A stretch of DNA of 64,000 nucleotides, taken from positions 36,899,716 through 36,963,715 of the forward strand of contig NC_087064.1 of NCBI RefSeq assembly GCF_963678635.1, read 5' to 3'. This DNA is from Symsagittifera roscoffensis. Taxonomy: Eukaryota > Xenacoelomorpha > Acoela > Convolutidae. Below are positions 41,862-57,100 of this stretch, piece by piece. A program made the position numbers and the translations under genes. The first letter of the stretch is position 1; every line of letters begins with the position of its first letter. The notes beneath the pieces are model-generated. The model ran no database searches, was not told the DNA's origin, and saw only the letters and a list, made by a program, of their open reading frames with translations.

Positions 41862-41882
41862 AACTGCTCTTGAGGACACTCA

Positions 41883-42469
41883 AAAAATCAGACGAAAGAA
41901 AAAGAAAATGGAAAGAAAATCGATTCTAGGTCGACTTGCTTCTAATATCGAATTAGTGCCATAATTGTACAAATAGATTCAATCAGAGCGTAGAACAAGC
42001 ATTGGCAAATAATTAAAAGACAGATCAGCTCTCTCGCTTTTGCGACAGAATAAAAATCTGGTAAGAATGTTATTTATAGATCTAAGCTACTATTTATAGA
42101 TCATTACTATAAATCTGAAATAAACCTTGAGTTACTTATTTATTCCACAGCGACTGGCGCTATTAAGACACGAAGGCGGACGGAGATTTCCTATTATGGT
42201 AATACAAAATATCTTTTGCACAGTACTTATCTAGAACTAAAAGATGATTTTTCATTCTGCTTGGAAGTCTAAGCAATAAGAACGTTTGAAATTTCCCCCC
42301 TAAATTTTCTCAATTTTCGCAGAATTTTTTTTTGATTTTTGCTAACAATTACTTCTACGAAGGCGTTAAACAAAATTAATTTCGATGGAGTAAGAGTCAA
42401 ACTTCACAGCTTATAAAAAAGTCATCGCCCTATTACTAGTGTGCTCGCTTGCTTCATTCGCTCAAAATT
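41883..42469. other. Intergenic, nothing recognised
   Basis: AT-rich sequence upstream of the LRR gene. No exon for its 5' end could be identified. Confidence 0.4.
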
Positions 42470-42660
42470 AGACTAAAAACACTTTAAACTGGTTTTTCTC
42501 GACATTGAATCAAAAACGTTTTATGTTACTCGAATCACGACTGAACGGGCTTTTATATAGTAAATCCATTCTGATCACTACTAGTGGTACCCGATTCTGC
42601 ATGAAAATGAAGTAGAAAAAAATAAACAGAGGCCAAGCTGAGCTTCGCACCACTTGTGAT
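42470..42660. repeat. Dispersed repeat ('TTCGAATCACGACTG' family, copy 3) with palindromic motif
   Basis: CTCGAATCACGACTGAACGGGC (42530-42551), followed by the palindrome-type edge AGAGGCCAAGCTGAGCTTCGCACC (about 42628-42651), as elsewhere in this family. Confidence 0.55.
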
Positions 42661-42704
42661 ACAAAAACAAAAAACAGCAGTGATACAAACAGTCGAAAAA
42701 AAAT

Positions 42705-44470
42705 CTGTTTCTTCAAAATAACTCTCAATCTCAAAAAGTTTCCAAAAAATGGTCCCAAAAAATGAACTTGAATACTCCAAAAATTATGGGTTTTCTCTAT
42801 AAAAATAAGGGCCTACCAGCTTACTTAGCAAAAAAGTTTGAAACCTAATATTCCAATTGAACCAGTATTATTGACATTGAAAAACAGTAAAAAAATTTCC
42901 GAAAAAACGGTCAAAGTTTCGAGAGTTTGACTTTTCCACAGGCAATTAGCTTTTTTCGTACACAAAACAGTGCAATTTCGCTAATACAAGAAGATTTGTC
43001 AAAAACCTTTTTTTCAATTACAATTTTCATACCAGATTTGACAGGTTAGTTTCCGATAAAAGTAACAAAGTTTCCAGAAAACGATGAAAACTAAAAAAAG
43101 GCTTTTCCGAGTTTTATTAATTTTCTACAAAAATTGGAGCGTAGCCGTTTACGCAGGGAGGATTCCCAAAACCTGTTTTTTCGATTTAACCCTTAATTCA
43201 AAAAATGAGAGGGTAAGCTTTTGAGAAATATTTAGAGTACAAAAACTGTCAAAAATGAGCTTTTTTGAGGCCACAACTTTTTTCTCTTTAAATTAGGACG
43301 TAGTGGCTCACTCTCTGTTGTTGCTATTGAAAACTTAATCTCAGATTTGACACATTAGTCACTCAAAAAAGAAAAATCCAAGAAATTAAGTCAAACATTC
43401 CCCACATTTAAAATTTCGAAGGCCTTTGAAGGTGGAGTATGCTTAAGACAGACTATGGAAGTATCCAGACACACAATGTAAAAGCCGTTCTTTCATTGGT
43501 GCCAGTTTTGTGAAAATCAGTCGAGAAGTTTTCGAGAAAAATGAAAATTTCAGCGGAAAGTGAAAAAATTTGTCAAAGCGTCTCCAAAAAAACTCAGTTC
43601 AGTTTCTTCAACATAACTCTCAATCTCAAAAAATTTCCAAAAAATGGTCCCAAAAATTGAACTTGAATATTCCGAAAACTATAGGTTTTCTTTATATGAA
43701 CAAGAGCCTACCAACTTACTTGGCAAAAACTTCCGAAACCTGATAACCCTATTGAACCAGTATTATTGACATTGAAAAAGTAAGACTTTTCCTTAGGCAA
43801 TTAGCTTTTTTCGTACACAAAATAGGGCTATTTCACTACCGCAGGAAGACTTGTCAAAAACTTTCATTTCAATTACACTTTTCATACCAGATTTGACAGG
43901 TTAGCTTCCGATAAAAGTAACAAAGTTTCAGAAAACATTGAACATTTAAAAAAAAATGGGCTTTTCCGAAGTTTATTAATTTTCTACAAAAAGTGAAGCG
44001 AAGCCGCTTAGGCAGGTAGGATTATGACAACCTGTTTTTTCGATTAAACCGATAATTCAAAATATGAGACGGTAGTTTTGAGAAATATTTAGAGAAAAAA
44101 AACTGTCAAAATTAGCTTTTTTGAGGCCACAACTTTTTTCTCTTTAAATGAGGACGTAGCGGCTTAAGTAGCGCCTCACTTTCTGCTATTCCTATTGAAA
44201 TCTCAATCTCAGATTGGACACATTAGTCACTCAAAAAAGAAAAATCCAAAAAATTAAGTCAAAAATTCCCCACATTTCAAATTTCGAAGGCCTTTTAAGG
44301 TGGAGTAAAAGCTTAAGACAGACTATGGAAGTATGCAGACATACAATGAAAAGGCGTTCTTTCAATGGTGCCAGTTTTGTGGAAATCGGTCAAGAAGTTT
44401 TCGAGAAAAATGAAAACTTCAGCGGAAAGTGAAAAAAAAAATTGTCAAAGCTTCTCGAAAAAATAATGAA
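42705..44470. repeat. Tandem pair of diverged ~895-bp units
   Basis: Unit 1 (about 42711-43600) and unit 2 (about 43605-44470) share the same blocks in order: CTCTCAATCTCAAAAA, AAAATGGTCCCAAAAA, 'TTGACAGGTTAG', 'GCCACAACTTTTTTCTCTTT', 'GACAGACTATGGAAGTAT' and a 'GTGCCAGTTTTGTG' end. Short frames in it are not genes. Confidence 0.7.
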
Positions 44471-44556
44471 AACAAAAAAAAAACAATTTCATAATACAAG
44501 ATTTCGTCAGAAAGAATTTTTTTCGCTTGAAACTACGCAATAGAAATTGATTATGC

Positions 44557-45390
44557 GATTAAACTAGGAGCCAGCTAAATCTGGATGTACCTGTTTAATA
44601 ATTTTTGAATTTACTGTACTGATGCGCAATGAATCGAGTAATTTCAAAATTTGGGCTTCACCTAAAACCTTAGTTGGTTCTCTTATAAATTAAGTAGGAG
44701 TGGGTTTTTTGGGAATTTGGAGAAAAAGTTTTTTAAACATGAACTATGTTTTTCTTACAATTTTTAAGGCTGAGCAGCTTTTGCACGGGAGCTTCCGACA
44801 GCCTGCTGTTTCGATTAGAAAAATTGATGTCAGATTCGGCTGGGTAATTTTCGAAAAAAATCAAGTTTCAAAAAATAAACAAGAAACCAAAATCTGAGGA
44901 AATTTTTTATTGGAAAATTTAAATTAGCAGCTTATACAGGAGAGCTTTTCAGCCCTTTTTTTATTGAACTCAAAACCTCACATCACATTTGGGTCTGTAA
45001 ATTTAGACATTTCCGAGGGCCATACCTTTTTGTGTAAAAAATGTGCGTTGCCGTTTATGCAGTGGAGTTATCCATAACCCGTTATACACATTAAAACCAA
45101 AATATCAATGCAGACGAGCTTTCCACAGCGCATTCTATCCATTGAACCCAAAGTCTCAGATTTGGGAGAGTAGTTTTCGAGAAAATATAAAAAAATCCAA
45201 AAATAGAAGTAAAAATTCCCCCCATACTGACTTTTTCGAAGGCTGTAGATAAAGGGGTTAGGTAAAAAGAGTCTAAGTAATTACGCAGGCACACGGAGTA
45301 GTGGGCGGACTTCCCATTGGTACCACTTGTTTGAAAATTGGTAGAGTAGTTTTTGAGAAAAACAAACATGAACAGCAGCAGAGACCGATT
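44557..45390. repeat. Large diverged dispersed repeat, copy 2
   Basis: It begins AGCCAGCTAAATCTGGATGTACCTG and repeats the block order of 4246-5345 with the same orientation. Confidence 0.55.
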
Positions 45391-46144
45391 ACTCGAGAAA
45401 AAATTCTAAATAAAAAATAATAAAAATCGGACTACAAAATTCTCAAATCAAAACATAGTCCATGCTGTACAAGTGAGCCGATAGCAAACAGTGCCATATA
45501 ATATAAACTCAAATTTAAAAAATGGAAATTAAACCGACAGAAACAAATTAGGCCGAAAACCACGTAGCCGAAAAAATTAAAATTCAATATTTTTTTTCGA
45601 GAAATTTATATGAAAAAAAAAAATTAAAACCGGAAACCGACTACACCTATTAAGTAACTAAATGAAGGTAATTTTATTTGTTTTTTCAAGAAATTGAGCA
45701 TGTCTTGAAACTTACCATTCCTACAAAATTGACCATTCTGTGAATAAAGTTATTTCGGGAAAAAAGTGTAGTTCCCGATTGCAATACCCTTGCTTATCGC
45801 AAGGTTAAAAACACACCCGAAGACAAAGTTCCTCCCCACTTTGAGTGGTCGGGACACTAAAACTCAGTGACCTGATCGGTCGTTTTCGTGCTATTGGATG
45901 TTAAAAGAACAACAATCATTTATATTCTTCGCTTAAAGGTGTTCGGTCGGAAAAATTATCACTTCAGAAGATAATTCCAAGCATTTGCTTATTCTATTTT
46001 GAAGAACTACTCTGTCAAAATTCCAAAGCGCAAAAAAACAAGGATTGTGAAATCTACTCGAGATAAAAACCTCCTACTTTAGATAATGTCAACAAAAAAG
46101 TGAACTGGTATTATAATTCAAGCATGGGCTTCTAAAAAAATTCA

Positions 46145-46930
46145 ACTCAACAATATTTATAAATAGAGGCGAAGCTGAGCTTCGCGCCACTTACGATACA
46201 AAATAAGAAAAAACTAGAAAAAAATCGAGACAATAGAATGTGAAGACTCAAGAATTATGACAAAAGCTTTTTTCGCTTGCCGAATGACGCAATATGAGTC
46301 CAATAGGCCGATATAATACAGGCTACAGGCCGAAACCTATCAAGCTGAAAAAACTCGTTATGAAATATGAAAAATTTGAACTATAATTTCTATTAAGACT
46401 TTTAGTATTTTGCGCGATCCAGAGGCAAGCATAAAAATATGTTTCCGATGAAACCACTCGAAATTAGGTCACTAAGGCAATACAAAATAGGCCGAAATCA
46501 TTTGAGCAGAATCATGTTTTTAAGCGAAAAAAAAACAAAAGAAATATACGAAGTCGAGGCTAGTAAAAAAATTGCAAGCAACAGAGGTAAATCAGAACAC
46601 TAGTAACAACTATAATCTTAGAAAAACTAAAAAACAACAATTCTACAATATGGCAACTCAGCCGACAATTTTCTTTAAAAACGGTTTTTTTTTCGCGTTT
46701 GAAAAAAAAACAAGTCCTATCAGATTCGAACCCAGGAACTTTGCCCTCCCAGGCGCATTCGATACCTCCAGACAAAGTGTGCCAAAGCGCAAGGAAATTG
46801 GAAATCATTCTGAACTTAACCGAAATTTACCATTCCTTTTTTTGGCCATTCTGTGAATAACGTTGTTTTTGGGGAAAGTCTACTGCCCGATTGAAATACC
46901 CTTGCTTATTGCTAAGGTAAATAAAAAAGC
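46145..46930. repeat. Dispersed repeat ('AGGCCGA' family) copy 1 with tRNA-like segment
   Basis: It starts at the palindrome GCGAAGCTGAGCTTCGC (46169-46185). Blocks CAATA-GCCGATA, 'GACTTTTAGTATTTTG', 'AAGTCGAGGCTAGTAAA' and 'ATATGGCAACT' recur in the same order at 57785-58600. A tRNA-like segment at 46715-46790 (minus; B-box GGGTTCGAATC) follows. Confidence 0.65.
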
Positions 46931-47830
46931 AAAAAGATAAATTACGTAAGACACTACCAAAGCGACAAATATCTTAGATAGATGTTCTAAAACTATTTTA
47001 AAAACAAAATTTCGACTTTCTTCGCTGAACCGTTGATAGAAGACACATTTCAATTTGTTAATCAACTCCAAGAACAAACAGGATTTGAGAGTTCTCAATT
47101 TCATGATGTTGCACTTCAATTAAAAGACTTAACGCAATAAATTTAACGCAATGAACTTAACAACTATTTCGTGACACGCAGTGGGGATTAACATTGATCA
47201 GGTTTTTACTCTGGTACCCTAAGAAAACTCGTAAAAATAAATCATACTGATGATACATGACCAAGATTCCAACTGCATTAACAACAATTTTACCAGCAGC
47301 GAAAAAACAGTATGAAATAAGGTTTCTTAGGATCTTGTGTTATCTCGCCAATCTGTATTCTTAACTCTGACGTACAGTGTTATACGCCCACTTGGAGTCC
47401 AAGGAGTGCATTTTAGAAAACCACCATAATTAAGATAACAACATAGCCAACACAGACGACTTGGAACGTTTTTCGTGACCTTTACACTTTTGCTGTTCAA
47501 TAGTAGTTTACCTTCATTTTAACAAAGGAAATGAACTGAACTTAAAAAAATCAAGTAAAACCGCGAAAAAATAAATTTGAGCCTGAACAAAATTCAAGAT
47601 CATTGAAAAAACCATAGCGACTTCTTTAAGAGTGTGAACTACGTAAATGTTTTAATGTTTCATAAAAGATTAAATTAATCGCAAATACTTTGCTTCGGGA
47701 AATTTTTGTACAGCTTATTCCGACTAGAGTTCTCTAGGACTATCCATCATTTTGACTTAAGACTTCTTAACTATGAACTACGTATAAATCGATGAGTAGG
47801 CAGATGCAGAAAAAGACACATGAAGATATA
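46931..47830. other. Intergenic, nothing recognised
   Basis: AT-rich; no coding or repeat signal seen. Confidence 0.4.
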
Positions 47831-47833
47831 TAA

Positions 47834-49930
<2,097 letters not shown>

Positions 49931-50049
49931 ATATTGGATATTACTAGCGAGTAACGCACCTCCTGTGCTTCAAATAGACTAGTGAACGTGAACTTTGTAT
50001 TTATATAAGTTATATAGAGAAAAAAATAACGAAAAGCATGCAACTGTTA

Positions 50050-50470
50050 CAATAGAAGGGGGAATTCAACAACTCTTTTGATTTCAAATTTCGAACAATA
50101 AAAACAAATTCATCTAATGGATTTTGTAAACTAAAATGGTCAAATCCCCAAAACTACTGCGTTCAGATCTTCGTATTTTTATTTCAAAATTGGCCAACTT
50201 CATGGCCGACACTCCTAAAATGGCCGGCAGCATACCACTTATCTTTCCATATTTGTAAAAATGTTGAAACAATTTATTTGCAAAATCAACCGATTTTTAA
50301 ATGAGATTCATAATCGAGCGCATTTAAGTTTCTTGAAATAATTGTAAATTTAATGAAACAAGTTGAAATATCATAAAAACGCAAAAATTGAAATAAAAAT
50401 GTAGAAAAAATATCAGGATGGAAGGCCACATCTACATCCGCTGGTAGACATCTCTCTCCACCAAAGGGTC
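50050..50470. other. Intergenic, nothing recognised
   Basis: AT-rich sequence between the microsatellite and the degenerate tandem array. Confidence 0.4.
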
Positions 50471-50479
50471 AACAATTTC

Positions 50480-51540
50480 AAATTTGAAAAGTATACTTTT
50501 TTGAAATTTAAAACTTTTGAAAAATTTCAAAAAAGATAAAAACGTCATATCTAAAAAAAAGGTGCTGATCAGTCAAATTTCGAGGGCAGATAAAAATCCT
50601 GAGACTACCGTAGACCCGCCCGCCATAGCGTTGAATATTTTTTAAACTTTTTTTTGAACCTAAATTTTGAAAAACAATAAGAAACGGCATATCTCAGAAA
50701 GTCAGATGATTTGAGCATTCAATTTTGGAGCCAAGATCTGCAACCTTTGAGACTAACCCGGGACCACTCCTATATGAGGCTGGGAGTTTCAAACTTTTAA
50801 ATGTTTTTTTTTATTCAAGTTTTTTTGAAACATTTTGAAAAAACGTCATATCTCAGAAACCAAAAGAAAATGAGCAGACCATTTGGAGGCAAGATTTGCA
50901 ACTCATGCGAATACCCCGAAAGCACCTGACTACAGGATTGGCAATATCAATACTTAAATACTTAATAAGTTTTTTACGTCTAATTTTTTGAGGTTCGGAA
51001 ACTTAAAAAAATGAGCAATCACATTTGGATGCAAGATTTGCAACGCTTAAGAAAACCCTAAAAGCACCTCAAACTTCAGAGAAGTTTGAATTTTTGTCAA
51101 ATTTTTCATATCACATTCTATGAAAAATTTTGGAAAAAAAATCAGAAAAAAGGGTCATATCTCGGAAATTAAAAGATTTGAGCAGTTATATTTTGAGGCA
51201 AAATTTGCAACCCTTGAAATTACACTGAAATCACGCAACTACAGGTTTGAGAATTTCACTTTTCGTAAAAAATTTTTTATATCAATTCTTTGAAACTTTT
51301 GAAAAATCATTGAAAAATGTCACATCTCGGAAATTACACGGACTTGAGCAGTCATATTTTGAGGCCAAATTTGCAACCCCTGAGAGTATTTTGACAGCAC
51401 CTAACTTCAGGATTGAGAATTTCTTATTTTGTGAAATTTTTTAAATCTAAGTTTTAAGAAAATTTTCGAAAAAATCACAAGAATAGTCGTAACTCGTAAC
51501 TAAAAATTTGGGTATTAACATTTGGAGGCCCAATTTGCAT
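50480..51540. repeat. Degenerate tandem array, about 150-190-bp units
   Basis: The words 'GTCATATCTC-GAAA', 'ATTT-GAGGC-A-ATTTGCAAC' and 'GCACCT-ACT-CAGG-TTG' recur in that order about six or seven times. Units are heavily diverged. Noncoding. Confidence 0.7.
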
Positions 51541-51542
51541 CC

Positions 51543-51769
51543 GCTGGGGGAACCCACTCAGCATCCCACTTTTGGGTTGCTAATTTCAAATTTGGCGAAA
51601 TCATTTCAGCTGGAAAAACCGCTGGGGGAAGGAACCCACTCAGCATCCCACTTTTGGGTTGCGAATTTCAAATTTGGCGAAATAATTTCAGCTGGAAAAC
51701 CGCTGGGGGAACCCACTCAGCATCCCACTTTTGGGTTTCTAATTTCAAATTGGCGAAATCATTTCAGCT
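51543..51769. repeat. Three tandem copies of a ~80-bp unit
   Basis: GCTGGGGGAACCCACTCAGC begins at 51543 and 51702; the middle unit (51621) has a 3-bp insertion (GGGGGAAGGAACCC). Each unit continues CATCCCACTTTTGGGTT and ends ATTTCAGCT. It directly follows the degenerate array. Confidence 0.9.
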
Positions 51770-52674
51770 TCTTAAGCATTGCAATATATGATATAGCTTA
51801 AACGTGCAAAAATTCTTTCGTTAAGCATGCAGGAATAACACGTTGAAAAAGCTTCAACAAGCCGAGATAAGGAAGCCCGTATTTAAATATATAATAGATA
51901 GATGATAGAGAGATTGATGGATAATAGATTAGAAAAAAAAATAAGAAATTTTAAATAATACTACGAATTTTAAAAAGTTAAGAAACTTGACATATTCAAT
52001 TTCAAGTCGCAACTCTATAGGGGGTTCTTGAAGCAGAAAGTTATATTGAACGCAGAGAAAAAAAACAAGCATGTGTTGAATGAAGCCGATATATAGATGA
52101 AAGTGAACACATGTTGAGAAACGCACTAGCATGTTGGGAAAATTTGCTAAACCTTTACCATTAAACATACAAAAAATTGTAAGTTGAAAAGCTCAAGCGT
52201 GGCGTTATAGTGAGGTATGCATCTGATTATGCAATAGGTTAATACTACGGGGCAATACATGGCTATGTCTCTTGTATGCACCACTTTGTCATGGATCCTA
52301 GCCTTGAACTACTTTCACGGATACAGCAATCATCAGGCAGCTAATGATTCGCTTAATAATAGCGGTGCTAGCTAAATCATAAACTCTTTAATAAGCGCAT
52401 AAGCTTTGCACTTAAATGTGAGAGTTGAGTAGGCTAAAAAATGACCAAATATACAGTGCTGATTTAAATTAACCGGACAAAACGAGCTAAACTTGAAATT
52501 TAAAACAAGTTTTTCTCAAATTGGGTTGAGTTTAGGTTAAAACTTATGAAGACAAAACTTGCTGAAAACTTAGCAGAATTCATATGGTGTAATTTGTTTT
52601 GCGAAATTCGGGCCCAAAATTTTACCCCAAAAATGGGTCAATTTGGCTTTTCTTAGTTAATCAAAAATTACGCC
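51770..52674. other. Intergenic, nothing recognised
   Basis: Includes a short GATA-like patch at 51890-51920. No gene seen. Confidence 0.4.
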
Positions 52675-52963
52675 AAAAATACCAAGTCGATCACAGACCT
52701 AAGTTACACCAAAGTGAGCCTCTTACGTAGTCTTACAAACTTTAAGAAGGCTATATTGTCCGAAACTTTCTATAAATTAGTTTATTTTTGTTTGATAGAC
52801 AAAAAAGGTAGTTTTTTCTATATAAAATACCAACTTTTTGTTTAAAAACAATTTTCAAACGGTTTGCAATTTTTTTTGGCGAATATACCCTTCTTAAAGT
52901 TTGTTGGACTACGTAAGGGGCTCACGTTGATATAATTATGTCAGTGATCGACTGGGTATTTTT
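52675..52963. mobile_element. MITE-like element with ~85-bp imperfect inverted repeats
   Basis: The left arm (about 52675-52762; AATACCAAGTCGATCACAGA.., CTTACGTAGTC, AAACTTTAAGAAGG) and the right arm (about 52880-52963) are reverse complements with roughly 80% identity by eye. The interior is about 115 bp and AT-rich. No target duplication is obvious. Confidence 0.65.
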
Positions 52964-53099
52964 TTATTCCAAAGATGGCGCTATAAAGACTTCAAAAACT
53001 AATTTTTACTGGAGTATAACCAAGTTTTCAGGACTTGAAAAAAGTAGCACCCGGCTTGTCCTTCTATAATGAGCCTGCTCGCTCGTTTTTTCAAGTCTA

Positions 53100-53235
53100 A
53101 TTTCGAGTGAAAAAAAAAATGAAACTGGTTTTCCTCAACACTTAGAAACTATTTTGGAAAATTTTCAATTTCGTTCGAATCACGACTGAGAGCGTTCCAA
53201 TATGATACACCACACGACCCATTCCGATGATTATT
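53100..53235. repeat. Dispersed repeat ('TTCGAATCACGACTG' family), copy 4
   Basis: TTCGTTCGAATCACGACTGA followed by ATATGATACACCACACGACC, as in the other three copies. Confidence 0.55.
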
Positions 53236-53919
53236 TGTTTAATTTGTGGAGTTTATTTAAGGTAATTAAAATTCAAACGGCAAAAGATCGCATTAATGAT
53301 GAGTATTTGTAGTGCCAAAATTATTTCCGGAGATTATTGGTGGTGCCAAAAGTAGAAAGATCGAATTAACGGAAAAAAAATTACGACCGATTTAAGTGTC
53401 TTCACTATGTTCATTGGAACTTGAGAAAAGTTTCTGTCTTCTCTAGCATATTTGGTGCTGCCTCGCTGAATTTCATCGATCACTGATTTTAATTCAGAAA
53501 CGAGTCAGATACTAGTCTGCGAAAATTTCAATAACCTCTCAATTAGAAAATAATTGTACAAATAGTTTCAATTCAGATCTAGAATCTATCAAGTGGCATT
53601 ATTCACATTTATGATAATACTAATTAGTAATTTCAAATAACCTTCAGAGGAGGTATGCAAAAACACCAACTAACCAGCATAATATTCCGTCAGTTTAACA
53701 GTTTCTACTGAAGGCCTACAATGCAACTAATCTCTATATCAAATCCAGAAAAATGGCAGGCCTCTGATGATATATATCCTGATATACACTGTCGGATAAC
53801 TTTCTTTCGAGTGTCCTTTAAGAATAAGGCAAGGATTGGAGTGCTCTCTTATTACTGATATGTGAATTCTTATTAGGGGGTTCAATTGCGAAAATATGAT
53901 ACGAAGCGACAACGATTCA
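53236..53919. other. 3' flank of TCHP
   Basis: Likely includes the TCHP 3' UTR, since the stop codon is at 53920-53922. No clear polyadenylation signal is assigned. Confidence 0.4.
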
Positions 53920-54161
53920 TCACGGATTCTTCCCTGTGTCCCATATATTGTTGACAAAGTGGCGTTGCTGTGAGTTGCTTTGAGGTCGTCTTCGTCCCCC
54001 ACCAGTCGGTGTGTCTATGACGTCATTCGCGTGCGGACTCCTGAGTGTTTCGAGGTCTTCCAGTTCTCCGCCGTTCATGACATTCGGTGTCTTCAGCTTG
54101 GCATATGTCTTCGGTTGGTATCCCCGTTGAGTGATCACTCTGCGCTCTTCCTCGACCAGCT
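53920..54161 (-). CDS. TCHP: TCHP exon 4 (C-terminus)
   Basis: Acceptor CTTTCAG ending 54162. The split Glu codon is followed by LVEEERRVITQRGYQPKTYA, then a Gly/Ser/Arg-rich, probably unstructured tail ending WDTGKNP and TGA. The RGYQPKTY motif corresponds to the conserved trichoplein C-terminus; the tail beyond it is extra. Confidence 0.9.
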
Positions 54162-57100
54162 CTGAAAGATAACACGAATCATATCGGATAACTAATACGC
54201 CTATTTTATTCCTTTACCGACCTGTTGTTTCGGTAACCGAACGTCTTTTTCCGGGTGCAAAAAATGGGGTGAATTCTACTTTTTCTCGTGAGCTCTATTA
54301 TTCAGGAACTATTACACTACTTCCATTTACAACACAGGTCTTGTCTTGGCATATATTGCAAAAGTAGAACACATATGATCACAAAACATTGCATGTAGAA
54401 GTTTTTATGGCAGATCAGAGTCTCATATAGTGTTTTGAGAGCTGGGACAGTAAATTTGATTGAGCTAGATCAAAATACACAATTATTTAATAAATTATGG
54501 GATACGCCTAAAATTGTTTAAAAAAACCACCAATTTTTATTTGAAAATCCCAACTGGACAACTCCAAATTAGCCCTTTCATGTAGCTTTCCCATTTTCAC
54601 TCACCTTTCATTTCTTGTTCTTGCTGCTTCTGTCGTTCCAATTCTTGTTGCAATTCAATTCTTGCAGATATCGCTGCTTCTCTTCTCGCAGTGATGGCTG
54701 CCTCAAGGTCCTCTTTCCTCGCCACCTTCACCTCTTCTTTCTCCAACTCCTCGGCCTCTGCCTCCATTCTCAGAATTTGCATCTCACGAATCGCCTTCTC
54801 ACGCTCCTCCATGTTTTCTCTCTTCGCTACTTCTAGTCTGCTCAATTTCTCATCCACTTGTTGCGCTCGTTCGTTCAAAACCGCCTGCAACAAATTCGCT
54901 CTCGCCGCTTGCTCCGCAGCCCACTCCGCTTCACGTTTACGCCACAGTCTTTCTGCCTCGTCTCTGTAAATCAGATCCAACTCTTTTTCAGCCTCCACGT
55001 CTTTCTGCTGCTTTTGCCTTGCCATTTGCAATGCCTCCTGTATCTCTTGGAACCTCGCTTTCTGCAACTCAGTTCGCTCAACATCCTCGCTTTGTTGCAT
55101 TCTGAATAAGTTCTCGAGGATTTCGATGTCTTGCTGACGTTCAACCTTATGCTGCTCGAATCGTCTTCTAAGCTGTGTTCTATATTGTTGCAACAAAAAG
55201 CGTCCCAGTTCGAATCCGGCTCTTTGTTTCTCCAGAGCAGCTCGTTGACCTTCTAGTTCCTGTAGTTTCCACTGTTCCTGCAGCAGCTGTTCCTGTTCTA
55301 GTCGCATCTGCTGTGCTTCTTGTTCGCGTAGTTTCAGCTCCTCCATCTGTTGCACCAAATCACTGCCCAAATTCTTCTGCTCCTCTCTTCGTCTAGCTTC
55401 TTCTTCGGCCATCTAAATCAAACTATGTTATTGCTAAAAAATTTCTATGAGTTCATATTGCGCATAAGAAGAATTTATTTCTCATCGTAGCAATTATAAA
55501 TCTGAACAACCCATATCGGTTGCTAGATGCCGCCCTGAATTTACAGACGCAGGTGACAACCCAAATCGTTTTTAATGTTGTAAAAATGACGAAAAATTAT
55601 CGTAACAATCGTTATAAACAACCAACTAAATGAAAAGAAGAGCACAAAAGATCAAAAACTTTGCCGAGATATGCATACGGCACCTCTATTGCAGACCTTT
55701 AAATTATTCACGAATGTCTACCTAAATAAAGGTGGTTATAATGTCCAATATTCAAAAAAATTAATAAAACAATCGAAAAATTTGATTTCAAGCGCAGAAT
55801 AATTCTGAAACTCGCTTGTCGTAACCCTCCTTATTCGGTTTAAAAGCAAAATTTGAGCTTGTTCACTAAGCGGTGACCGCTTCCACCAACTGTACCTCGT
55901 CTCTAAAGCCTCTCTACTACCAATAGAACTGGATGGAGGCTATATGGACGTTCGGCACCTAACTGCGCTCAGGCGGCAGTAACCATTGAACAAGTCCAAG
56001 CATCGATTTAAAACCAAAAACTTAGGGTTCAGAAGGCCAGAAATATCAAGCCCTAATAGACCTCCGAGGATATTAACAAACAAAAATAAGAAAGCAAGTT
56101 ACTTAATAGCAAAAACAAATTCAACGATGTCGTTATTACTTCAAATATACAAATCCTTAAATATACAGAATATGGGCAATTGTTTGAACATCAGAGTGAG
56201 ATAAATTGTCAAAATCACATCAAGACAAACAGTTTTCGCGTAACGAATAAATTGAAAAACTTCTAACCTAATAAAACTCTTTATTTGGTTTTTTAAATTG
56301 GGAATTTTCATCGAACTGAGACTTGACCTACGTGTACCGGAAGTGAATGTTTGTACTGTGTAAATCAAACAGTACTCGATATTTTCCTTCCAATCACTTC
56401 AATTTGTGTTTCCTTTTTATCCTCTCATTTTTTCTCAAAATCGTTCTTATTAATAAAATCGTTGTTTTAAGAAAATAAATAAATTAATCGTTGTTTTAAG
56501 AAATAAACACAAATTACCAGTGCCAGGGCGTTTTGCCTGGCCTCTTCCATGAGTCTGTCCTGTTCCCTGTTATATATCTCCTCGTTCAATCTCTGCTGAC
56601 TTCTGTCTTCCACCTGATCTTGCCACTGGTCCACAACATGCTTCTGATGTTGCTCCAACTCCAAAGCGCGGATGTCGGGATTGTTCTCGCGCCAATGCTG
56701 ATGAATTTTCGCTTCAGCAATCTGGCGTCGCTTCTCCTCTCTGGCACTTTGCAACTCCTCAACCCGGCGCCGCATACTATCTATCTTTCCCGTTTGAGGT
56801 GTATTGGGCGCTGTTCGCTGAGTTCTATTTGTGTATCCAGTGTTCGCTGTACGAGTAGTCTCCAGGTAATCTTGGTAGCCTCTATCAGTAATTTGTATGT
56901 TGTAATTGTTCAATTCCGTGTAAAACAGCTTGTCTTCTTCGACCAGCAGCTGTTTGAGTAGTCTTCTCCTAAGGGCCAATCTGTCCTGTAAATAAAACAG
57001 CTTGTAACTTTGAAAAAATTGTTCAAAATTCCATGACTGCGTTCTCTTGATAAGCTCAACCTAATCGGAATTTTTTGAACTTTCTAGTTCCGGAAAAAAT

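Noticed and set aside
40787-40799. Stop at 40787 as the C-terminus of a separate gene
   Set aside because: A donor at 40799 keeps phase into an LRR exon at 40469-40578, and the chain continues in phase through the rest of the LRR exons.
51508-51801. Two plus-strand frames of 89-97 codons
   Set aside because: Produced by the three ~80-bp tandem units.
54615-55396. Several plus-strand frames opposite TCHP exon 3
   Set aside because: Antisense shadows of the charged coiled-coil coding sequence.
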